A DNA stretch of 16,122 bases from Clostridia bacterium (GTDB lineage: Bacteria > Bacillota > Clostridia > Oscillospirales > CAG-272). The notes beneath the pieces are model-generated. The model saw nothing but the letters and a program-made list of their open reading frames with translations, was not told the origin of the DNA and did no database searches. Both the position numbers and the translations under genes were made by a program. The stretch covers positions 1 through 16,122 of the forward strand of contig JAFQPC010000121.1 in the NCBI GenBank assembly GCA_017411935.1, in the 5' to 3' direction. This document shows positions 7,577 through 12,813 of this stretch, one piece after another. How positions within the stretch are numbered: position 1 is the first letter of the stretch; each line of letters begins with the position of its first letter.

Positions 7577-8616
7577 AGAAAATTATCGTTGATATGATGG
7601 GGGGAGACAACGCCCCTGAGGAGACCATCCGCGGCGTGCTTCTTGCCAAAGAGGAGCTCTCAGCCGAGCTTTTGCTCGTCGGAAATCGCGAAGTGCTCAC
7701 CGCCAAAGCGGCAGAGCTTGGCGTGTCGCTCGACGGCTTTGAGATTGTCCATACCGAGGTCGAGATCACGATGGAGGACGACCCGATCGTCGCGGTTCGT
7801 ACCAAGAGCGACTCCTCGATGAGCGTGGGTCTGAAACTTCTTGCCGAGGACAAGGGAGATGCCTTTGTCAGCGCGGGCAATACGGGGGCGCTTTTTACGG
7901 GTGCGAACCTGCTCGTCCGTAAGCTGCGCGGCGTGCGCCGTCCCGCAATCGCGGCGGTGCTCCCGATGACGCCTCCCGTGCTTTTGCTCGATTCGGGGGC
8001 GAACCTCAGCGTCACACCCGAGTATCTTGAGCAGTTCGCTGTAATGGGCTCGGCGTATATGAAGAAAATGATGGGACTGGAAGCGCCGCGCGTCGGATTG
8101 CTCAATAACGGCACGGAAGACCATAAGGGTACCGAGCTGCAGATCGAGACGTATCAGCTCCTTTCCAAGAACCCGAAGATCAATTTTGTTGGAAATATTG
8201 AGGGAAATGCCGTGATGTTCGGCGCGTGTGACGTGCTCGTGTGCGACGGCTTTTCGGGCAATATTTTGCTCAAAACGATGGAGGGAATGGGCAAGCTGAT
8301 GCTCAAAACGATGCGGGAACTCTTCACGGCAAGCGCGGCAACCAAGGCGGGGTATCTGCTGGTTCGCTCGCATCTTGGCGAGGTCAAGAAGAGCTTTGAC
8401 GCCAGCGAGCACGGCGGCGCGCCGATCCTCGGAATTGCCAAGCCTGTGATCAAGGCGCACGGCTCGTCGAAGGCAAAAGCCTTCAAGAACGCGATTCGTC
8501 AGGCACTTGTCGCCGCCGAAAACGACCTGACCGAGGAGCTGACCGAAGAACTTGCGATCCTTTCTGAACGAAAGAAAGCCGAAAAAGCGGCAGCCAAAGA
8601 AACGAACGAAGAATAA
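7573..8616 (+). CDS. plsX: phosphate acyltransferase PlsX
   Basis: PlsX converts acyl-ACP to acyl-phosphate, the acyl donor for PlsY in the first step of phosphatidic acid synthesis. It is a peripheral membrane enzyme. The 347-aa product has the family N-terminus IIVDMMGGDNAPEE, then SAGNTGAL, RPAIAAVLP, LLLDSGAN, GLLNNGTEDHKG, FVGNIEGN and CDGFSGNILLKT. The C-terminus from about residue 310 is a charged Glu/Lys/Ala tail likely to be helical. The SD is GGAGA (7561-7565), inside trmFO. rnc follows after a 14-nt gap. The acyl carrier protein gene that often sits between plsX and rnc is missing here. Confidence 0.97.
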   Translation: MKKIIVDMMGGDNAPEETIRGVLLAKEELSAELLLVGNREVLTAKAAELGVSLDGFEIVHTEVEITMEDDPIVAVRTKSDSSMSVGLKLLAEDKGDAFVSAGNTGALFTGANLLVRKLRGVRRPAIAAVLPMTPPVLLLDSGANLSVTPEYLEQFAVMGSAYMKKMMGLEAPRVGLLNNGTEDHKGTELQIETYQLLSKNPKINFVGNIEGNAVMFGACDVLVCDGFSGNILLKTMEGMGKLMLKTMRELFTASAATKAGYLLVRSHLGEVKKSFDASEHGGAPILGIAKPVIKAHGSSKAKAFKNAIRQALVAAENDLTEELTEELAILSERKKAEKAAAKETNEE

Positions 8617-8630
8617 AGAGGATATTGAAA

Positions 8631-9353
8631 ATGCAAAGAGATCTGGCGCAGCTCGAAGCGCGCATCGGATATCAATTTCATACGAGATCAATCTTGCGCG
8701 AGGCGATGACGCATTCGTCGTACGCCAATGAGCTTCGGGCAAGAAGTAAGCGAGAGGTGCAATGCAACGAGCGTCTGGAGTTTCTGGGCGACGCCGTGCT
8801 TGCTTCGATCGTCAGCGAATATCTGTTTCGCGAATATCCCGGCCTGCCCGAGGGAGAGTTGACACAGCGCAGAAAGGCGGTCGTGCAATCGTCGGCGCTT
8901 GCGTCGTACGCAAGAGAGATCGAGCTTGGCGCGTATCTGTTGCTTGGTAACGGAGAAGAAAAGGTCGGCGGTCGTGAGCGTCAGTCGACGCTTGAGAACG
9001 CGTTTGAGGCGCTCCTTGCCGCCATCTTTCTCGACGCAAAAAGTGCGGACGGTGACGGAATGGAGACGGTACGAAATTTTCTTTTGCCCTTTGTCAAAAA
9101 GGAGCTTGAGGAAAATTACTCTCCGATCATCACCGACCCCAAGACCGAGCTTCAACAGCTTGTTCAGCAAGCCGAGGGCGACGTCCTGACCTATCACGTC
9201 GTTGGCGAGAGCGGACCCGATCACGATAAGGTGTTCGAGGTCGAGGCGAGAATGAACTCGAACGTGATCGGTTGCGGCAAGGGAAAATCCAAGCGCGAAG
9301 CCGAGCAAAACGCAGCCATCGAGGCGCTCCGCCTCTTTGGAGAGATTGAATAA
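8631..9353 (+). CDS. rnc: ribonuclease III
   Basis: RNase III cleaves double-stranded RNA in rRNA maturation and mRNA turnover. The 240-aa product has the signature NERLEFLGDAVL (46-57) with E47, E50 and D54. The second catalytic block is LENAFEALLAAIFLD (from L121), where E126 is present and N123 replaces the Asp found in E. coli. The C-terminal double-stranded RNA-binding domain (about 168-238) runs from DPKTELQQLVQQ to GKSKREAEQNAAIEAL. I chose the ATG at 8631 because it is 8 nt from AGAGGA (8617-8622). An in-frame TTG at 8625 is too close. The usual downstream smc and ftsY genes are not here. A terminator follows 6 nt after the stop. Confidence 0.96.
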   Translation: MQRDLAQLEARIGYQFHTRSILREAMTHSSYANELRARSKREVQCNERLEFLGDAVLASIVSEYLFREYPGLPEGELTQRRKAVVQSSALASYAREIELGAYLLLGNGEEKVGGRERQSTLENAFEALLAAIFLDAKSADGDGMETVRNFLLPFVKKELEENYSPIITDPKTELQQLVQQAEGDVLTYHVVGESGPDHDKVFEVEARMNSNVIGCGKGKSKREAEQNAAIEALRLFGEIE

Positions 9354-9359
9354 AAAATC

Positions 9360-9389
9360 AGCGTAGCTGTGAGATCTCACGGCTACGCT
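9360..9389. terminator. bidirectional terminator between rnc and the convergent three-gene cassette
   Basis: A long hairpin, AGCGTAGC (9360-9367) with GCTACGCT (9382-9389), continues inward through a T-G pair to the palindrome GTGAGATCTCAC. The minus strand has a T-run directly downstream (AAAAAA at 9352-9357 on the plus strand), so it is well formed for the minus-strand genes. The plus-strand T-tract is interrupted (ATTTGATTGGACTTTT). Confidence 0.8.
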
Positions 9390-9418
9390 ATTTGATTGGA
9401 CTTTTCACCTATTTTTTG

Positions 9419-9444
9419 GTAGGGGTCGGCGCCCTCGACGACCC
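9419..9444 (+). repeat. dispersed palindromic repeat, copy C
   Basis: A 26-nt element beginning GTAGGGG with stem GGGTCG (9423-9428) / CGACCC (9439-9444) and loop GCGCCCTCGA. Copies A and C share the preceding TTG. It lies between the rnc terminator and the 3' end of the convergent minus-strand gene. Confidence 0.75.
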
Positions 9445-9462
9445 ATTCTGAACGAGTGTTTC

Positions 9463-9807
9463 TTACTGAATAAACAACAAAAGCACAAGCAGCAAAAGCA
9501 GATCGTCCTTCGTTTCATTCTGCGACAGAAGCAAGATCAGCCCAAGGAGCAACAGCTCTTCCGAGCCGATCCCTCCCCCCGAACGAAAGAGGCGAAACGG
9601 CTCGTGCCGTGCGCTCGCCGCAACACTTTCTTCCCGATCCGTCGGGGGCTCGGCAACCGCTTCGATGACCCCGAGGTTTTCTTCCTCTGCTTGGGGGAGA
9701 GAAGGGTCTTCCCTCGGCGGGGGAGGGGGATCGCGAAAGGCATTGCCGCTGTAATTTCTGGGAACGCGGGGATAGCGCGCTCCGCTTTCTTGTCGTGTGT
9801 ACATCAT
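9463..9807 (-). CDS. hypothetical protein with duplicated Leu-rich C-terminal blocks
   Basis: I do not recognise a named family. The 114-aa product has a basic, proline-rich, low-complexity N-terminus (about 1-75, with a PPPPP run) and ends in two similar hydrophobic blocks, SEELLLLGLILLLSQ (82-96) and DDLLLLLVLLLFIQ (101-114). Each block is preceded by acidic residues. Each hydrophobic stretch is only about 11-12 residues, short for a membrane span, so a hairpin, membrane-surface or helix-packing role is possible. No signal peptide is seen. The start ATG overlaps the stop of the upstream gene (ATGA), with AAGGAGG just upstream. A second ATG follows directly. A longer frame reaching 9951 lies inside the neighbouring gene and I reject it. 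It is the last gene of a three-gene minus-strand operon. Confidence 0.75.
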   Translation of the reverse strand: MMYTRQESGARYPRVPRNYSGNAFRDPPPPPREDPSLPQAEEENLGVIEAVAEPPTDREESVAASARHEPFRLFRSGGGIGSEELLLLGLILLLSQNETKDDLLLLLVLLLFIQ

Positions 9808-10274
9808 TGCCCTCCTTTTCCTTTCTCTCCCGAAAAAATTCCGTTCGGCAAGCCTCGGAGCACCTCGGAAACGCTGGAGAGACGGATCATCGTGTCGATC
9901 GCTTCGCACCGCGATGCGCTCAGATAAGGCTTGAGCGCAAGTAACAGACAAATGCGCGGGTCATCTTTTTTTGTTGACGGAACACCTTTCTTGATGTCCC
10001 CAAGTCCCGAGAGTAGGGGAGCGATCGCCGAGATCGCCTCGGTCGGCAGAGGTTCGCGAGGCGCACTCTCGGCAATTGCCGCGAGAGGAGATGCCTCGTT
10101 GGACGGCTCGGCAGGCGGAGAGGGGGCGGGCGGTGCTTTTCCGAGCGTCGATGCCACCATCGAGATCAGCTCAGGGTGCGCGAGAATGCCTTCGATCGCG
10201 GCGGAAAGATCGAGCGACGGCGCACTGCTTGCCGTCTGCTCCCTCGTTTCGTTTCTCTCATTCGTTTCATTCAT
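9804..10274 (-). CDS. hypothetical protein, Ala/Pro-rich with conserved-looking helical C-terminus
   Basis: The function is unknown. The 156-aa product has a polar N-terminus (MNETNERNETREQ), a short helical segment SAAIEGILAHPELISMVASTLG (24-45), a flexible Ala/Pro/Ser-rich middle (46-78) and a compact C-terminal segment DPRICLLLALKPYLSASR followed by EAIDTMIRLSSVSEVLRGL (105-142). From memory, proteins ending in an LKPYLS-type helix pair recur as hypothetical proteins in Clostridia next to Leu-rich small proteins. I cannot verify that here. The ATG is preceded by GGAG (rc of about 10282-10285). It starts 3 nt after the stop of the upstream 77-aa gene and overlaps the downstream gene by 4 nt, so all three are probably coupled. 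Confidence 0.75.
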   Translation of the reverse strand: MNETNERNETREQTASSAPSLDLSAAIEGILAHPELISMVASTLGKAPPAPSPPAEPSNEASPLAAIAESAPREPLPTEAISAIAPLLSGLGDIKKGVPSTKKDDPRICLLLALKPYLSASRCEAIDTMIRLSSVSEVLRGLPNGIFSGEKGKGGQ

Positions 10275-10277
10275 TGC

Positions 10278-10511
10278 CTATCTCCGTCCGCGCTTTTGAT
10301 TTTTGTTCGCCTCGTATTGCTCGGTAATGCGGCGCAGATCGTCGTCGGTCGCGCTTCGAAGCGCCGAACGAATGCTCTCAATGCTTGTCGGGTCAATGTT
10401 AAACTCGGCAGGGTCAATGCCACTCTCGGCGGCAAGACGGGTAATCAGAGAAGAGAGCTGTCGGTCGTTCAGCTGTAATACCTTTTCCAGAGCGTCACGG
10501 TCAAGTTGCAT
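10278..10511 (-). CDS. hypothetical 77-aa acidic/helical protein
   Basis: The function is unknown. This is the first gene of the three-gene minus-strand cassette. The 77-aa product appears soluble and helical: LDRDALEKVLQLNDRQLSSLITRLAAESGI (3-32), then a short turn DPAEFNIDPTS, then IESIRSALRSATDDDLRRITEQYEANKN (44-71) and a basic tail (KRGRR). It has no cysteines and no membrane segment. The SD is a strong AAGGAGG 9 nt before the ATG (rc of 10521-10527). It is transcribed divergently from the lipid kinase gene, with a 190-nt intergenic region between them. Confidence 0.75.
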   Translation of the reverse strand: MQLDRDALEKVLQLNDRQLSSLITRLAAESGIDPAEFNIDPTSIESIRSALRSATDDDLRRITEQYEANKNQKRGRR

Positions 10512-10544
10512 CGAAAAAATCCTCCTTCACCATCAGAATGCTTC

Positions 10545-10572
10545 GTTATAGGATATGACAAAGAAAAGACAA
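10545..10572 (-). promoter_or_regulatory. possible promoter of the three-gene minus-strand cassette
   Basis: On the minus strand TTGTCT (10572-10567) is followed by 16 nt and TATAAC (10550-10545), about 33 nt before the first ATG. The match to consensus is moderate, and other -35-like sites lie nearby. It sits back to back with the stronger plus-strand promoter of the lipid kinase. Confidence 0.35.
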
Positions 10573-10591
10573 ACGTGCCAAGATTTTAGGA

Positions 10592-10620
10592 TTGACGAAA
10601 CGTCGATTTTATGATAAAAT
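10592..10620 (+). promoter_or_regulatory. sigma-A promoter of the lipid kinase operon
   Basis: A -35 TTGACG (10592-10597), a 17-nt spacer and a -10 TAAAAT (10615-10620) with an extended TG at 10612-10613. The -10 hexamer, spacer and TG match the infC promoter. The expected transcript start is near 10627, giving a 5' UTR of about 75 nt. Confidence 0.8.
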
Positions 10621-10701
10621 AAAGAAGTAGGTTTTTCTATGTTATCATATTTTGAGTTTTGAGAAAATATTCCACCCGTATGACGGGAGAAAGAGGACCG
10701 A

Positions 10702-11670
10702 ATGAAACATTGCTTTATTCTGAATCCTGCGGCAGGCAAAGGAAAGATGGCGGCAGAGCTCCGAGAAAAGCTCGATGCGATCGAGCGAGACGACGTAGAG
10801 GTCTATTTCACGACCTGTGTCGGCGATGCTACCGACTATATTCCGCGCCGTGTGGCAGACGATCCCTCGGAAAGCTACCGATTTTACGCTTGTGGCGGAG
10901 ACGGAACGCTCGGAGAGGCCGTCTGCGGAATGATGAAGCTTCCTCACGGCTGTGATGCGTCTCTCGGTCTTGTTCCCTCGGGGACGGGCAACGATTTTGT
11001 GCGGAATTTTGAGGGAGGGGAGTTCTTCTTCTCAATGGAAGATCAGCTCTGCGCCAAGGAGGAGGTCATCGACCTCATTCGCTGTAACGACCGCTATGCG
11101 GTCAATATGGTCAACGTCGGCTTTGACTGCGAGGTCGTTTGCAAAACGCTCGACCTCAAGAAAAATAAGCTCGTTCCCAAAAAACTTACTTATGTTCTCG
11201 GACTGATCATCACGCTCATTCGCAAGCCGGGCGTTCGCGCGTCGGTTTCGAAGGACGGCGGTGACGCCGAGATGAAAAATTATCTGCTCAATACTTATGC
11301 CAACGGTTGCTTCTGCGGCGGCGGATTTCATTCCAATCCGACCGCGTCGCTCACCGACGGCAGACTTGACGCACTTTTCGTGAATCCCATCGGACGCCTG
11401 CGCTTTCTTTCGATCGTCGGCGCGTATAAAAAGGGAACGCATCTCGATCCCAAATACGCAAAGGTCCTCAATCACGAAAAACTCGACCGCGTCGATCTTG
11501 CGTTTGAGAAGACGACCAATATCAGCATCGACGGCGAGGTCGTCCGCGCCGATGAGCTTCACCTCTCGATCAAGCGTGACGCGCTTCGCTTCCTCGTACC
11601 GCAGGGCGCTTCGATGAAGCCCAAGCATAAAAAGGAAGAGAAGAAACCCGCAGAGGCACTCTCCGTATGA
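10702..11670 (+). CDS. diacylglycerol kinase catalytic-domain lipid kinase
   Basis: A soluble lipid kinase of the DagK/YegS/LCB5 family that phosphorylates diacylglycerol or a related lipid at the membrane. The 322-aa product has the N-terminal motif NPAAGKGK (8-15), the nucleotide-binding GGDGT (65-69) and PSGTGNDF (92-99). The C-terminal beta-domain includes NTYANGCFCGGGFHSNPTAS and ISIDGEVV. The last 20 or so residues are Lys/Glu-rich and probably disordered. In Bacillus DgkB recycles diacylglycerol released by lipoteichoic acid synthesis. The exact substrate here is not readable from sequence. The gene stop overlaps the next start in an ATGA. A weak AGAGGA SD lies close to the ATG. Confidence 0.9.
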   Translation: MKHCFILNPAAGKGKMAAELREKLDAIERDDVEVYFTTCVGDATDYIPRRVADDPSESYRFYACGGDGTLGEAVCGMMKLPHGCDASLGLVPSGTGNDFVRNFEGGEFFFSMEDQLCAKEEVIDLIRCNDRYAVNMVNVGFDCEVVCKTLDLKKNKLVPKKLTYVLGLIITLIRKPGVRASVSKDGGDAEMKNYLLNTYANGCFCGGGFHSNPTASLTDGRLDALFVNPIGRLRFLSIVGAYKKGTHLDPKYAKVLNHEKLDRVDLAFEKTTNISIDGEVVRADELHLSIKRDALRFLVPQGASMKPKHKKEEKKPAEALSV

Positions 11671-12173
11671 CCGAAAAATTCGTGATCTTTTCCGACGTTC
11701 ACGGCAGAGCCGACCGCGTGCGCGAGCTCGTCTCGCGCCACCGCGACGCGAGCACCTTTCTCTTTCTTGGAGACGGACTGCGCGATCTTGACGGGCTCGA
11801 CTTTTCCCCGGTTGCCGTGTGCGGAAATTGTGATCTTTTCTCAACGGATACCCCCGAGGAGCTTTTTCTTGACCTTGGTGGAAAGAAAATTTTGCTGATG
11901 CACGGACACCGCCTCTCGGTCAAATCGGGACTCGACCGTGCACTCGCGTATGCCTCGGCAAGAGGCGCGGACGCACTTCTGTTCGGGCATACCCACCTGC
12001 CCGAGGAAGCCTATTTTCCCGAGGGAACAGCGCTTTCGGACGGCACGCGTCTTGCGCGCCCGATGTGGGCATTCAATCCGGGGAGCCTCGGAGAGCCGCG
12101 CGGCGGCAAACCCTCGTATGGGCTTTTGCAGATCCGAAACGGACAGATGCTTTTCTCACACGGAACGCTCTGA
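11667..12173 (+). CDS. YfcE/MJ0936-type metallophosphodiesterase
   Basis: A 168-aa calcineurin-like phosphoesterase of the small single-domain YfcE/MJ0936 type. These cleave phosphodiesters using two metal ions. All metal-ligand motifs are present: D10 and H12 (SDVHG), D36 (LGDG), N54 (GNCD), H79 (MHGH), H108 and H110 (GHTHLP). An NPGS block (137-140) typical of this subgroup follows. A roughly 18-residue segment between GHTH and NPGS (about 116-133) is longer than usual. The natural substrate is unknown. The start overlaps the lipid kinase stop by 4 nt, with AGAGG (11652-11656) 10 nt upstream, so the two are co-expressed. That pairing suggests, but does not prove, a shared role in lipid or nucleotide turnover. 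Confidence 0.9.
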   Translation: MTEKFVIFSDVHGRADRVRELVSRHRDASTFLFLGDGLRDLDGLDFSPVAVCGNCDLFSTDTPEELFLDLGGKKILLMHGHRLSVKSGLDRALAYASARGADALLFGHTHLPEEAYFPEGTALSDGTRLARPMWAFNPGSLGEPRGGKPSYGLLQIRNGQMLFSHGTL

Positions 12174-12186
12174 AATAAAAAATAAG

Positions 12187-12234
12187 GCTCTCCCTATGGG
12201 AGAGCTGTCGCGTAGCGACTGAGAGAGTGTTTTT
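12187..12234. repeat. double hairpin, repeat-like element acting as a terminator
   Basis: Two adjacent hairpins: GCTCTCCC (12187-12194) / GGGAGAGC (12198-12205) and GTCGC (12207-12211) / GCGAC (12215-12219). They are followed by GAGAGAG and TTTTT (12230-12234). CTCTC at 12188 can alternatively pair with GAGAG at 12221. The position 14 nt after the phosphodiesterase stop suggests transcription termination. The layout resembles a dispersed element I recall from Clostridia, but only one copy is in this window. Confidence 0.55.
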
Positions 12235-12241
12235 ACAAAAA

Positions 12242-12265
12242 AAGCCCTCCCCGAAGGGAAGGCTT
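12242..12265 (-). terminator. intrinsic terminator of spoVG
   Basis: Read on the minus strand, AAGCCTTCCC and GGGAGGGCTT pair around a TTCG tetraloop with one mismatch, followed by a run of seven Ts. It ends spoVG transcription 7 nt after the stop codon and faces the plus-strand double hairpin. Confidence 0.85.
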
Positions 12266-12272
12266 GGATTTC

Positions 12273-12578
12273 TTATACAAGAGCGCTATCTTCCGGTACG
12301 TTTTCAGCTTGCGCCGCCGCAAGCTCGACTTCCTTGTGATATGCCGCAATGACCTCGTTCTCCAGCATACTGCGGAATGCCGCGTTGATGGGATGTACGA
12401 TGTCGCGGTAGGTCTCATCGGGGTTCTTTCGGCTGGGCATTACAATAAAGAATTTTTCGCGGGCATAGATGACTTTAATGTCGTGAACGGCAAGCTGACC
12501 GTCAAACGTTACCGAAACGACGGCCTTCATCGGTCCCTCGTCAAAGAGCTTTCTGACTTTGATGTCTGTGATTTGCAT
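12273..12578 (-). CDS. spoVG: SpoVG family regulator
   Basis: SpoVG is a small RNA- and DNA-binding regulator, first described in Bacillus sporulation and septation and now known in many Firmicutes and others. The 101-aa product matches the family throughout: MQITDIKVRKLFDEGPMKAV, VSVTFDGQLAVHDIKVI, FFIVMPSRKNPDETYRDIVHPIN and a helical C-terminus. The last 15 residues are acidic. An SD GGAGG lies about 10 nt before the ATG (rc of 12589-12593). It is a single-gene unit, convergent with the phosphodiesterase and divergent from murC, away from the purR-yabJ-spoVG-glmU setting seen in Bacillus. Its presence suits a spore-forming lineage but does not prove sporulation. Confidence 0.96.
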   Translation of the reverse strand: MQITDIKVRKLFDEGPMKAVVSVTFDGQLAVHDIKVIYAREKFFIVMPSRKNPDETYRDIVHPINAAFRSMLENEVIAAYHKEVELAAAQAENVPEDSALV

Positions 12579-12658
12579 TTCTTTTTTTCCTCCGTCTTGT
12601 TGATTTTTATTGAAGTGGATTTTTTTAAATTTGGATATTTTTTCAAATTGATACTAAT

Positions 12659-12689
12659 ATTATACAATAGGTTTTTGACGGATATACAA
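12659..12689 (-). promoter_or_regulatory. probable spoVG promoter
   Basis: On the minus strand a perfect -10 TATAAT (12664-12659) lies about 80 nt before the spoVG start. The best -35 is TTGTAT (12689-12684), with a 19-nt spacer that is longer than ideal. The surrounding 12600-12715 region is very AT-rich and must also hold the divergent murC promoter. For murC I see only weak candidates, for example TTGGAT (12631-12636) with TAATAT (12655-12660). Confidence 0.45.
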
Positions 12690-12735
12690 CGGTTTTTTGT
12701 TTTTTTTGTGAACGTGTATGAAAGTTTTCTGCACG

Positions 12736-12795
12736 CTTCGACACCCCTCGTCTGCTCTCGCAAAAAGCGAGAAAAGACGTGAATTTTCGACGAAG
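12736..12795 (+). promoter_or_regulatory. structured 5' leader of murC
   Basis: Three nested stems end 2 nt before the murC SD: CTTCG (12736-12740) / CGAAG (12791-12795), CGTCT (12749-12753) / AGACG (12775-12779), and TCTCGC (12756-12761) / GCGAGA (12767-12772) around an AAAAA loop. The frame is open here back to an ATG at 12718, but that ATG has no SD and the stretch reads as RNA structure rather than protein. It could modulate SD access or mRNA stability. Confidence 0.45.
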
Positions 12796-12813
12796 TCGGA
12801 GGTGGAAAGATTT

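Noticed and set aside
9808..9951. 48-codon N-terminal extension of the 114-aa unknown protein
   Set aside because: It would overlap most of the conserved C-terminal coding part of the upstream gene. The ATG at 9807 has an adjacent AAGGAGG and forms a normal ATGA overlap.
9604..10299. Plus-strand open frames opposite the three-gene cassette
   Set aside because: They lack SD sites and have biased low-complexity composition. The minus-strand frames have strong SDs and coupled stops and starts, and they end at a proper terminator.
12675..12680. TTGACG as a -35 for murC
   Set aside because: No acceptable -10 lies 16-18 nt downstream. The sequence there is a run of T and G.
12264..12782. Plus-strand open frame opposite spoVG
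   Set aside because: It is the antisense shadow of a clear SpoVG gene and runs through a terminator and an AT-rich promoter region.
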